Part shown: in pieces, positions 14,701-27,200 of the stretch
Layout: each line of letters opens with the position of its first letter
Numbering within the stretch: the first letter of the stretch is position 1
Origin: Monarcha castaneiventris obscurior
Lineage: Eukaryota; Chordata; Aves; Passeriformes; Monarchidae
NCBI GenBank assembly: GCA_026261815.1
Contig: JAMPIT010000848.1
Location: forward strand, 248,001-312,000
Length of the DNA stretch: 64,000 bases
Reading direction: 5' to 3'
The notes under the pieces: generated by a model
What the model saw: only the letters and a program-made list of their open reading frames with translations
The model's database searches: none
What the model was told of the DNA's origin: nothing
Made by a program: the position numbers and the translations under genes

Positions 14701-15147
14701 TCAGATAACATTAACAATTCTCAGTTTATAACAGTTTCCCATTAATAAGGAAAATTGGAAATTTATCATTACATCTGTTCATTAAAACTCACTTTTTTTG
14801 CTTTTGGTGTCTTAAATGAAAGGGGGAAATAAACGAAGAGGAAAAGCCATTTATTCACTACTTCTGTGGGCAAAGTCAGCTTGTAATTTTTAATAAAGTC
14901 TTTGCCATTGTATGTGAAGGGGAAGCCAGGCTGCAATGAAAGCAGCTTTCCAAGCATGTCTGTGGCATTCCTCAACTGTAGAACAAATACTCGGAAGCAC
15001 GTCCCGTTTCTTCTCTTTGTGGGAATCTTGAAGCTGTGTGATGGTTTTCTTGTTTCCCTCCCTCCCCAGCAGCTCTCCTTGCTTTCACCATGTGTTGTTC
15101 CCAGCTCCGAGGAGTGAATTCTAACACCTCCCCTGCTTCTTTCAGAG

Positions 15148-15268
15148 ATGGCGGATTCCTATACCTGTAAAGGTGGAAGGAAAACTGTAGGCTCTAACAA
15201 ACCCACTGCCAGCAAAGAAAGCAGGACAGAGACGAGGATAAACCCACCGGCAGAGCTGCCCAAGCTGG
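15148..15268 (+). CDS. ZNF512B: ZNF512B coding exon 1 (start)
   Basis: The ATG lies two bases after the acceptor (exon start 15146), in context CAGAGATGG with G at +4. It codes [15 protein letters not shown] and onward, ending phase 1 at GTAAGG. It resembles the remembered human N-terminus only loosely, so the start is chosen by position and phase. Confidence 0.85.
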
Positions 15269-18200
15269 GTAAGGGACTGATTTGTTCCTTTCAGTGGAGG
15301 TGGATGGGGCGGAGGGGATGAGCCCAGTGGCAGGACTTGGGGGGTGGCTGCTGAAACGAGTGGCCTGGATCTCGATGTGTCTCTGCCTCTCACTTGAACT
15401 CAATCAGTGAGGGCTGTGCTGGCCAAAAAGCCCCAGCCCTGGGAGCTGCAGGTCCCTGGGAGCAGGAGGGGAGGGATGGAGATGGTGTCTCCCTTCGGAG
15501 AGGCGTGTGTCTGGCTTAACGAGGTGGGTGTCTCACCTCCTATTTATCGTGTTGGTAGCTAAGTGTTACATCAAAGGATGGAAAGGCTTAAATGAGTTCA
15601 GACCATCTGCTGCCTCCTGTGTCGCGGCCCCTGGGATGGAGGCTTGCGAGCATATGAGCCTCGGGGGACCCTCACACTAAGGGCTGTCATGCTGATGGAT
15701 GGCTGATTTCTCTGTCCAGGAACCTCCAGGCCCAGGGAGATTTTTCCTCCTGTCTGTTTATGCAGGGAAGATCCCCTCTGTGAGAGGCTTTCCCTGCCTT
15801 TACCTGGCTAAGGGCAGCTCTGGATGCCAAGGGGTGCCTGCACACCAGGAGAGGGTTGGACCCCAGCGGTGTAGCTCAGATAGGGCTTCCAAAATCAGTG
15901 GCCTTGTGGGGAAATGCGTGTGCCCTAAATGTTTCCCAGATGCTGCTGTTACCTTGAGGGGATTGAAGCCATAATTGCTAACAGAGGAGGATAACTTATT
16001 GCTAAAGGGAATGAACTCCAGCTGTCCACAATATGAACACACCTGTGTTCAGGAGACCGCTTTTTCCTGCACCACATCTTATCAGCACCTCATTTGCAGG
16101 GGAGCTGGCATTGCCTTCCAGAGGGGAATCTCCGTCCTTGCTAGGACAGAGAATTGCCAGCCTAGAGCTGAGGGGTCGAGGCAGGCAGCAGGAAGCTGGG
16201 GGTGGGCAGCAGGATTACTGGGACAGCAGCTTCTCCAGCACGGCTGGTGATGTGTGCTGTGTCTGTTTGCAGGAAATGCAACCAGTGACAAAACCGAAGG
16301 CAGGAAGAAAGGAAGACCCAAGGCTGAGAACCAGGCACTGAAAGACATCCCTGTAAGAGCCCACACACTCCAATCCCTGAGCCCTCCCTGCTTCACTGCG
16401 TCTGACGTGCCCTGCACTGTGCACTCCAGCCAGCCCCATTGCAGGGTTAAACCTGCCTTCCCTGTGGTTTAATCTTCAGAGCAGCCTTGTCTTAGGCTGA
16501 GCAAGATCTTGGTCCCTCAACCCTTCCATGCAGGCATTCAGCATCTCCTAAAACCCTGGTTAGGGAACTGTAACCCTCTCCAACCTCACTTTCCCAGGGC
16601 CATGTCCAGATGACTGGATCCTGTCACAGCCGTGTCAGGTTTGGCTAATGAGCCAGCAGCAATGGCACGGGGGTGATTTATTCCCTGCAGAGTTGTGCAG
16701 TTTAATTCCTGCCTGGTAGTGTAGACAACACATGGAGCAGTTTGTCATGAGAGCAGGGGCATGGGGTGATTTACGGACTAGATGAAATGTGGGGTGATTA
16801 AATCAGCTGGGTGCCTTCAGGCCTGATTTATTCCCCAGCCTGGCAGGGAGTGTGTGTGTGCTCTGGGAAGCACGGCAAGGTAAAGCCTCAGCAGGAGTCA
16901 TTAGCCTATGGAGCCTGCAGCATCTGTCCCAGCACCTCTCACTTGAGTGAGCACTGCTGCACTGAAACACACCCCTGGGGTGCACTTCATGGCTGTGTGC
17001 TGGAAGGGATGAAAGGGAATGATCACAGGTCCCATGGGCCCTCCCAGCTCCCTTGGGATGAATCAGCACGCCCAAGCACAGGGTGCTCTTCACTCAGCTA
17101 TCTCTTGTTTCTCCTGTTCCCAGCTCCCCCTGATGAACCAGTGGAAGGATGAATTCAAAGCCCACTCTAGGGTGAAATGTCCCAATTCAGGCTGTTGGCT
17201 GGAGTTCCCCAGCATTTATGGCTTGAAGTACCACTATCAGCGCTGCCAAGGGGTAAGGAGACTGGAGAACTGTCTGTCCTTCCCAGTGGCTGGTTCTTCC
17301 ATTACCATCTGCAGGGTAAAGCTGCTCTCAGGCCTTAAACCCCAGGAGAAACATGAGGTTTAAGTGGGGAGAGCAGAGATGGACAAGGAGCAGTTCATGA
17401 GGTGTGTGTGTGTGTGTGAGAGGAACTGAGGTCGCTGCAGCTCATCTTGAGGTCTGGTCCCAGGGAATCATGGACTTTTGGAAACTGTTTGGAAGGGCAG
17501 AAGGGTACTACACATGATTTGTATTTATGCCTGTGTCAGAAAAAGCCTCTCTTTTGTGGTCTAACATCTGTGCTCACCTGCCTCTCCTTGCTCCGCACAG
17601 GGTGCGATTTCGGAGAAGCTGACGTACTCATGCTCATACTGCGAAGCTGCCTTCACCTCCAAAACCCAGCTGGAAAAGCATCGTCTCTGGAATCACTTGG
17701 ACCGGCCAGTGCCAACCAGCAAAGCAGAAAACAAAGTGCCCAAGGCCATTGGGAAGAGCAGTGGAAAGAAAAGGTACCAGGCTGTGGCTGGGCTGCATGG
17801 CAGTGGCGTAGGGATGGCTGGGAGAAGGGGAATGTGCCTGCCTCCATTCCTACAACCTGGGCTGGCGAGGGGGGAGAGGTGTCAGGACACTTGTCTAACA
17901 ACCCCTCTTTAAACAAGCCCTCTGTGCTTTGCCCTAGAGCTGCTGAGAGTTCAGCTTGCCCCACCATCCATCCCAAACAGGCAAAGACGGAAAAAGCCGT
18001 GGTCCGGGAGCACGCGGAGAATGGCGAGTGCCTGGCAGAGAGCCGGGAGAGCAAGGAGTTCCAGATTGCAGCGGCTGAGGCGATGGCAGCTGCCACCCCC
18101 ACGGCCAAGTCCTCGAGTGGCAAGGACACCGGGCAGCAGCGGGGCAGCCAGGCCTCGCTGCAGGAGGAAGACCCCGAGAGGATGAAGCACAGTAAGATTA

Positions 18201-21200
18201 GAGCCCGGGGCTACACTGGCTTGGGAGCCCAGAGAGAGGTGTCCCACGGGAAGTGGATCTGCTGCAGCCTACACTGCTGAGACTGTCTCCCTGAATCCAA
18301 GGGATAGCCAAGCCTTGTTTCCTGACCCTAATAACTTGCCCCCGCTCTCCAGTTTCTTGCAGCTTCGCTGGGAGTTAAAACTCAGTTGTAGCTGTGGCAG
18401 AAATATTTCTAAAGGACCTGTATGATGGTTGGATTTGATGATCTTAGAGGTCTTTTCCAACCTTAACAATCCTTTGATAGGATTAGAAATTGATTGAATT
18501 CCTGGCAGCAAGCTGCCATGTCAGCCCGTCTGTCCTCACTGAGTGTGTTAGGTTAAACCAGGATGGTTCTGGCAGACCCGTTTTCCTGAAGGATTGGGAC
18601 AGGGTGAGGAGTCTCTATCTGTCCATGGCCACTGCAGAGCTGGTATAGGGCAGTGGTTGTCCCTGTCATGGTTTGGGGTTTCACTGCTTGCAGCACCAAA
18701 GCAAACCACCACAGCCACATGTTGGAACTGCTTGGCTTTTGGCACTAGACGGAGCCACCAGTTACACTCATTGAATTAACCCTGGAAAACATACTTGTCC
18801 TGATTTTGTGGGGTGGGAAGCAGCAGTCTGTTGGTGTTTAGTGGGTGGTTGCTTCATTCGACAGCCCCTGACACACCCCATACCCCAGGACTGATGAATC
18901 CCCCTGGCAGTACAGTTATTTGACCAAATCTCTCTCTGTTTCTCTCTTTTGAGTCAGGAAGGAAACAGAAAACTCCTAAGAAGTTTACAGGGGAGCAGCC
19001 ATCCATCTCGGGGACATTTGGACTGAAAGGTAATACAGGAGACTCTGGTCAGCTGTAGGGTTGTACCTTCTCCCTGGGGCATTGCAGGGAAGCCCCTTCC
19101 CCAAGATCCCTCTCTGTGGTGGAGCCAGACAAAGCCTGAGGATCTCACACTGGAAGAGCTGGCGCCTTTTACCACCAGAGAGTCATAAAGGGAGTGAAAA
19201 GCAGCAGCAGAGCTGGGACTGATAACAACCCTGTCTGCTCTGTTCCGGAGCCTGCTGCTGGGAAATGAGGGAAGAGAGGAAAGGATCCAGGTATGTTCAT
19301 CTGTAACACAAGAGTAACGAGCTGCTGACACCAGCGAGATACGAGAAACATCATCTCATCACCATCCCACCATCCTGGGATGTCGCAGTGTTTCCAGTGG
19401 CATCGGGAAGAAATTCTGCTGCGTAGAAAGGCTGGTGACGCACCCATCCCTCAGACTCTTGAGGGCTGGTCGCCCACATTCAGGAGAATGAATCCAAGGG
19501 AGAGGAGACATGTTGCCGGGATGTTTTCTGAGAGGAGGCCCAGGAATTGGCTGCTGCAGCCTGACAAAGCAAGAGCAAGTGGGACTTTGGTCATGCTCCA
19601 TAAATATACCCAACTGGGCTGGGAAGGAGGGGGAATCCTGGAGCATCCATGGAATGAGAGCAACTGGATTCAGGCTGACTATGAGATACCTTCAGCCAGA
19701 GAAATAGAAAGCGGATTTCCAGGCACTGCAGGAGGCAGCACCTTCCAGTATGAGGCACTTGGGGGAGAGGCACTAATGGCTTTGAAGGAATTGAACACTG
19801 ACGAGCAGGCTGGATGTGGTCTCTCTGATTTCCTTTCCTCTGGCTCCTGGGAAGTCTGGGCTTGTTTCCCTCATCTTCCCCACAGAGGCACTGCTGGAGA
19901 CTGAAGCATCTGCTGTGGGTTCCTGGAGAACAAGGTGTCCCCATGACCCACTGCCTCAGATGGAAAGTGAAGATGGGGCAGGCATTTCCAAAGTTCCACG
20001 TAGCAGTCATTCGCCAAACACAAGGGTGCCCCAGCACATCATGGGGTGCTGTCTCCATTCAGACCCTGGGTTTGCAAGAGTCACAACCCTCAGGTTCAGG
20101 GGATGTGGACCCTTGTGGGGCAGGTGTGGATCTGACCCTGGTACTCAGCTCATTGCCTCCAGCATCTTCTGTGGAAGGAAGCACAGGCACAGGGCTGAAC
20201 TGCACATGGATTTGGGGGATTTGATCCAGGGGAGTGAAACAGCCTTTCCAGTGCAGGAACATCAGCAGGAGCATCCCTTTTACGCACTGAATTTGCTGTT
20301 CCAATTCCCCTGTTCAGTTTCTTGCAAAACACCCTATTCCCTCCTCCCCAGCCTGTCTGCCTGGATAGAGACATCCTACCTCACTTTGCCATGGAGTTTC
20401 CATAGTTCATAAACTTGTGTTGGGGAAAATGGTGCTGTTTATAAAACACCACAAGCTGTTGGACTATTGCTTGTCATAGTTATGGACCTGAGCCTACATG
20501 TACAGCCTTGGCAGACATGCAGCCAGCTCAGTGTCCCTGGCTTAGAGGGAGAGATTTTTTACCTGCTGAATGCAAGTTGCTCTGAAGGTATTAAAGCAAG
20601 TACTGAATAAAAATCCTCTTTCTTTGCAGGTCTTGTCAAAGCAGAGGACAAAGCAAAAGCCCATCGAGCCAAGAAGCTGGAGGGAAATGCCAACATGGAG
20701 GAGCTGAAAAAGAAGCCTCCAGGAGTTGGCGTGAAGAAGGAAACGTCTGTGCATCTACCAGCAGGTGAGGCTGGCGGGGGCAAAGCACAGGCAGCAGCTC
20801 TGTGTGCAGTGTAGTTGCTTTTCTGTGCACTACCCCAAGCCTGCATGGTCCCTACCTTCATGCCACCTTCCCCACCTTTACCTGCAGCTCATGGTCCCCA
20901 CACCACTTTTGGCCCAGCAGGTTGTTCACTGGGTGAGTTTTCTGGCAAGTTTGTCAGGAGACACAGCACAAAGTCAGAGGTAGGAACACACAACTCCTGC
21001 CCTTTTGAGATGTAACACAGATGGAGAAACAGCCACTGGTGCTACAATGTTAGTGCAGCCAGAATTGACATCCTGAGGGCCACCTTACCTTCAGTTCACT
21101 GCCAGGTCAACATGATGAAAGTGCTGGGAGTTGAGAGCCAAGTTCCACCTGGCTTCACTGTGAGTCAGCATGTGACCCATGTGGCGATGGCATTTTTCTA

Positions 21201-24200
21201 ACATCATTCCCATGAATGACACCAGTGCATAACTGTGAGCGTAATTACACCTTCCCTGAGCTTTGAGGTGCAGCCTACAGCCAGCACAGGTTGCTTGCTT
21301 TCCCTGAGAGCTCTGACAGCAGGAGGAACACAGGATGTGCAAGATAAACACAGCTGCAGTGCCTTGCACTGCTTTCAAATTCAAATAAACGACTCTCTGA
21401 TCTCACAGCCATGCAAGAGCATCCAAATAAACAGACTTGGCGGATTTTATTCAGCCCAGGCTTCCCTTGCTGGAAGGTCAGCGCTGCTCTGGTGAGAACG
21501 CGGCGTGAACTCTGGGCCTGGGAGCTGCTTTTGGCCCCACGTAGCTCTTATTTTGGGTTTTTTAAAGGCTGGTCACAGCCATTCAAATAAACAGATGCCT
21601 GGAAGCCAGCAGTCCCCCAGCTTCCTCCATGTCTGCCGGGAAGAGGATTGCCAGAGAAGCTTTCCAGGCACATGTCCGGATGGAGCTGAGACGCTCACCT
21701 TTGTTTCACTCCCGCTAATTGTTTCACTTGGCAGGGGGAAGTTATTCCAAGCAGGGCAGGATCAGGTGGCTTGGGGGTATCATCACGTTTTAACTTCCGG
21801 TGTGCAGGATACCAGCAGGGTTGGAAAGGTGAACCTCCTTTCCCCAGGTCAGCAGGTCTGGTAACTCCCCATAAAATGACCCAGTGACCCAGTTTGCTTG
21901 GGCAGCTGCAGGAGAGTAGGGCAGGGACAGCTGCATGGTTCGTGTCCAGTTTTGGCTTTGCCTGGGAGAGAGCCTGTCTTTTTTTAACATCAGGAACTTT
22001 CCCACTTCACTGCTTTTCAACTTATCAAATCAAGCAGCCCAGGCAGGTTGGATGTAACACCTCTCTCCTCTCCCTCACCAGCAAACCCTGAGGACCAGTG
22101 GCAGCGGGAGATCAGCGAGAAGGGGGAAGTCTCCTGTCCAACCTGCAGTGTTGTAACCAGGAAAACTATTGTGGGGCTCAAAAAGCACATGGATGTTTGC
22201 CAGAAAGTAAGGCCTTGCTTTATTCAGTCAAACACATGGGTTTTGGAGGGGAATGGATGTGTACATGTGCCACTCATAAATGTGCAGATGTGCTCCTAAA
22301 ACCATTTCTGGACTGTGTTTGATAGAACACTTGTTGGTCATCTTCAGCTTGCTGGCTGGTTTGCATCAACCCAGAGGGGTTTGGACACTAATTCTCAGCA
22401 ATTCTGAATCCCTTTGTGGTCTGGGCCCCTCACCCCAGTGTCTCAGCAGAGTGAGGTATTTTTAGCAGCTAAACAGTTTTAAGGCTGGAGAGATTGTTGG
22501 GGTTGTCTCTAACCCGGCCTCCTCCCGAGCCCTGGCTGTGGGGTTTCACTGTGTGCTGTGCCTTTTATCAGGCCAGATAAACTGTGGTTGCATGAGAGCG
22601 TGTCTCAGGGAGACTGAGCCTGGATGTGCTCGGGCAGGCTGTCAGGATGCAGGGGTTCAGCAATGGTGCAGTGAAAAATTGTCTCTCTGCCCCACCACCA
22701 TCCATCAGAGGGCAGGATTACGTCTTCATCCGTCACCTGGCGGAGCTGTCGCCACGGAAAGCCAACGTGGGATCGATGCCTCCTGCTCTGAAAATATGTG
22801 GCTGGGCTTTGATTCCACATTCAGTTTCTGTAAATGCTTCCCTAGCCATTGCCTTGCTGTTTATACAGCAGTGGGAGGCTGCTCTCCCTCCCAAACCGCA
22901 TACTACAGCAATGCTGGGCAGAATGCTGCCGCCTCCAGTATCTTCTTGGCCTCAGTGGAGTGGGGATCCTGGCCGTCACTGGTTGTATTTCCTCCACTTT
23001 GGAGCATCTCCCAAGCCAGGCTGGCTCTGTGCAGGCTGCACAGCCAGATGACCTGGTGAACACAGCTCTGCTGGAGCAGAGGTGTCTTCCCTGCTGGAAA
23101 TACGCCAGTGGGTGTTCAGCTGAAGATTTGGGGCTCCAGCCCTTGGAGTGGGTGTTCTGTCACCCTTCCTGAGAGGGACAGTCCTTGCCAGAGCTGGCTG
23201 TGCTGCTCCAGGAGCTGGGATGCCTGACGGAATCCCAAGCAGGACAGTCCCTAAGTTTCAAGTGTGTGACCACAGGTGCAGCTCTCAGCATTCCATCTCT
23301 TGAGATGAACCTGTGGCACGACCTTAGTGAGACCCTGCTGCTACAGGCACGTGAGATCCCTATCACAAGCCACCCCGGGGTTCAGGCACCCCTTCTTCTT
23401 TAATGACTGATACATTCCTTAGCTGGACAATGGAAAAGGATGTGCAGGCTCCCAAAACTCTTACAAAAAAATGGAAATTGGTTTCTCTGTCCCATGCTTG
23501 TCACTAAGCAGTCTGCACCTGTGTCCTTTGGTTTTGGAAAGGAAATAAGGGATGGAGAGGGTTGCAACATGCTTGAGCCTGAAGGAGGCAAGGGTAGTTA
23601 TATCCTGCTGGTATCCCGCGTGGGAGGGCTTGCTGGAATGTGGACATGGTGAGGACCAGAGGAGTAAATCCCACATTAGCTGGGAGTGGCATCTGGTGAG
23701 TTAAGGAGCTGTTAGCATCCACCTTGTTAGGATCAAGCACTTGGATCTGGGACAAGATTAGCCGATGGAAGCACAGGTACCATGAATCACTCCCAACTGG
23801 CTGCAGTGAATCTATTCTTCATTTTCCTGGAGTTCCATAGTGAGGAGAGATTTGCAGATCCATCTTCATTGCCTTTCCAGCTTTTAGTCATGTCTTGATT
23901 AAAGGGAGAGTAGTGAAGGTGAAGCATCTGGCAGGAGAAGCAGGAATGACCACGGCTGGCCAGGCACTGGGTCCCTATTGAGATACTCTGTCTCTTGGTG
24001 CCCAGAGCATGAACCTCTTGAGGCAGTATATTCTGGTCCCTGCCCCAGCAGAAGTCAAGATCTGTTCACCCACTGTGCAAGTGCCCCTTGTACCTTGGGG
24101 TGTGCAGTTAACGCATCTCCCCATGCACTCAGGAGGCCAAGTTGGGTCAAAGAGCAGAGCAGTATGAGGCAGGAATTATCCTCCTGTGATTGTGTCCTTA

Positions 24201-27200
24201 ATTTCACACAGCCCAGGCACCCAGAAATTGCACTGTACACCAGCATCTGTTTTACTTAACAGGACTGCAGAGCACAGTCCACTGGCATTGGTAGATCAAA
24301 GCTTCTCCTCTCTCTAACCCTTTAAAAGGAAGAGTAAGACACCAGATCCAGATGTTTTCAGCCAGTGAGGCTTTAAATCTAAATCCAAAATGGAATGTTC
24401 TCCAAAAATTGGGGCATGTGGGTTTGATAACAGTATCCAGGACAACAGAGAGAAAGCTCTGAGCTGCAGGCAGGGACTGGGATAGGAAACAGGGACGCTG
24501 TGTTGCCTGCTGGGTCCCACCACTGTGTACTGCTGCAGCAGCAGCCACCCACGGGGTTATTGACCACCAGCACTCCGAGCCCTTGGAAGGATGCGGCCTC
24601 TCTGGTGACTTGCCTTTAATTCCTTCAGCTGCAGGATGCCTTGAAGTGTCAGCACTGCAAAAAACAGTTCAAGTCCAAAGCTGGGCTGAATTACCACACC
24701 ATGGCTGAACACGTCAGCAAGGTAAGGGAGCTGGGCTGTGCTCGTCTTGTGCCTCCTTTCTCCATGCAGGTGATGAAGCCATCCATCAAAAGTCCTCTTT
24801 CTGTGGTCTTTGTAAAGGAGGGATCCACCTTTGCAGCATTTCACACACTGCTCAGCCTGGATGGTGGTCTTCCCCCTTCCTGCCAAGGAAGGCATTTCCT
24901 TCCCAGGTAGTGAGTTAGGCTCATATTGATCCTGATAAATTGAGCAGAGGACTGAAAAAATAAAACAGGATTTCAGATCCCAGCATGGGGGAAGATCCAG
25001 TGAGTACCGTGAGGCAGATTTTGAGTGGCAAAGCTCTGCCTCCAAAACTGTGCCTGCAAATCTGCGACTGATGGGTTCTGCCTTGCACGAATCTCAAAAT
25101 CTGGCCTTTAGCTCTCCACTGTGCATGGGAGAAGCAGCCACAAAATTAATCATTAATAAAATTTTGCAGGCACTAGTGTAGATGCTGTTCTAAAAGTCTG
25201 GTTTTGTACATCTCTGAGAAACCAGGGCAAGGCATGACTACATTTCTACGTGTCCCGGGCTTACCAGTTGTGACTTGTCTTTTACCTGTGCCTTAATCTC
25301 CTGCTCTTCAGTCTTGCTGGTGAATCCTCTGTGCAGGAACTGCTCCTGAGTTTCTCAGTTGGGCCTTTGGGTGTAATCACAGGAAAGACATGAGCAGATC
25401 CAGCACATAACAACGAAGCAGTGGGAGATCCATCTCTCCTAATGAGAGGTTCCCTCTAGCCCAGGGCAGCTCCCTGCAAGGCAGGGGTTTTCCATCCACT
25501 CCTGGCACAGAGTACATGAGTAAATGGTTGACTCTGTCACTTCTGTTACTTCCTTGTTTCCAGCCTGTTCCTGTGGAAACCGCTGGACTTGGTGAACAGG
25601 AAGAGCGGGAAAGGCTGAGGAAAGTGCTAAAGCAGATGGGAAAACTGAAATGTCCCAATGAGGTACGAGAACAATTCTTGTTTCTCGTTCTGTGAAAAGG
25701 TGGAAGGAGTGAGTCCCATGCAGAGGGGGACATGTACTCTCCAGGCATCCCTTGGCAAGTGCTCGATGTTTCCACCTTAGCCCAGCCATCCCAATCCCTG
25801 TCCCACTGGCTCTGTGCGCTCCAGCAGTGGGACAGCCCGGCAGGAGGGTGGGCACAGGGCAGACTGAGGAGCACTGGAGGGCAGGTTCTGCCTCCTGAGC
25901 TCAGAAAGGAGCACAGCCTGTCCTGGGCACAGCATAAAACCAAACCAAACCACACCAAAACCAGAGCCAAGCCGGTTGCAGACAAGTCACGAACAGGTAA
26001 GGGAGACGTTGGCAGAGGTTTGTCCCGCAGGTGCTTTGCTCTCCATGCAGGCAGTGCCTCCCCAGTGCCTTCCCCTCCCGCTGCCTGCTTTGTGTCTGTC
26101 CAGAGAGCTCTATCCGTGTATTGGGGCAGGGATTGCCAGGGGCAGGGACTGCTTCTCCCATCCCTCCAGGGCACTGTCGTGCCTGTGCATGGGTCTTCGG
26201 GGACTATCAAATTCTCCAGCACTCAGATGGGATGGGCTGGAAGAGCTGCTCTTTGGAGTGGGCTCCTCAGGAATGTTCCTCCCTGGAGAAACGGCGCCTC
26301 AACCCTTTCAACATGGGCACGTGAAGCCCCAGCCCTCCTTAACCCTCCCCTTCTCCCCATCTCCACAGGGTTGCGTGGCCAACTTCTCCAGCCTGATGGG
26401 CTACCAGTACCACCAGAAGCGGTGTGGGAAGCAGCTCGCCGAGGCCGACAAGCCTGTGTTTAGCTGCCCACACTGCGGCAAGAAGTACAAATCCAAGGCT
26501 GGCCACGACTATCATGTGCGGTCAGAACACATGGCCTCGGTGAGCCCCCCGGACGCCTCCGCAGCCCGAGGAGCGGGGCCATCCCCCCCCGGGGGGGACT
26601 GCAGAGCTGTGGAGCCCGTGGGCAGGACAGAGCCGGGCAGGGCCGGGCCGGGCAAGGCAGGTGCAGACGTCGGGCCGGTGTTGTTTTCTCCCTCAAATCA
26701 CCATGCACATGTGTTGTACCATGCAGTGTCAGGGGGAACAGGGTACACCCCCTTCCACCTCTCCAAAAATGCTGTTTATGGTAGTGGTCAGCAGCATTCC
26801 CTTTCCCCAGTGCCCATAGGGCTGTGCTCCAGCCCACCCTGCATCCGTGCTCTGCAGGAAAAAAACCAGACCTCGGGCCGCTCCCTCACAAGTGCCGGCT
26901 GCTTGCCAGCGCTGGGGTGGCAGGATCTGTCCCTGGGGAGCATCCCTTTCTGTTCTGTTGATCCCTACTGACAGTGCATCCGACGCTAATCACTCCCTAA
27001 CTCTAATAACTGGAGACATTTATACACATGGGAGCACGGAGGGGCACAGTCTGTGGCTACTGCTGGGCTGAGGGAGGCGGGTACTCCCCTTGCTCCCATG
27101 CTCCAGTGCAGAGGCGCAAAGCAGGTGTGGAAACACAGCCCAAATCGCAGCATTCCTGTCCTGGGGCCAGAGAGCTCGCCTGTTCTCTCATCATGCCCTT

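Larger units (their letters stand above)
11298..15145 (+). other. ZNF512B: ZNF512B intron 1
   Basis: A 3.85-kb intron from donor GTAAGC to acceptor TTTCAG (15140-15145). It contains a tandem GGAGGTGACAGCGGCACCGGGC-like repeat (11545-11715) and an AT-rich island (14640-14830). An extra non-coding exon cannot be excluded. No coding potential was recognised. Confidence 0.7.
15269..17600 (+). other. ZNF512B: ZNF512B introns 2-4
   Basis: Introns 15269-16272, 16353-17123 and 17253-17600. The only repeat seen is a short GT tract at 17402-17418. No extra exon, RNA gene or mobile element was recognised. Confidence 0.7.
18192..22081 (+). other. ZNF512B: ZNF512B introns 6-8 region
   Basis: Introns 18192-18957, 19030-20629 and 20765-22081 around two short exons. 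A short CR1 3' end is at 18421-18480. Nothing else identifiable was seen. Confidence 0.65.

Noticed and set aside
25377..26222. 281-codon open frame on the minus strand
   Set aside because: It overlaps ZNF512B exon 10 antisense and its introns, and shows no recognisable motif or splice-linked neighbours.
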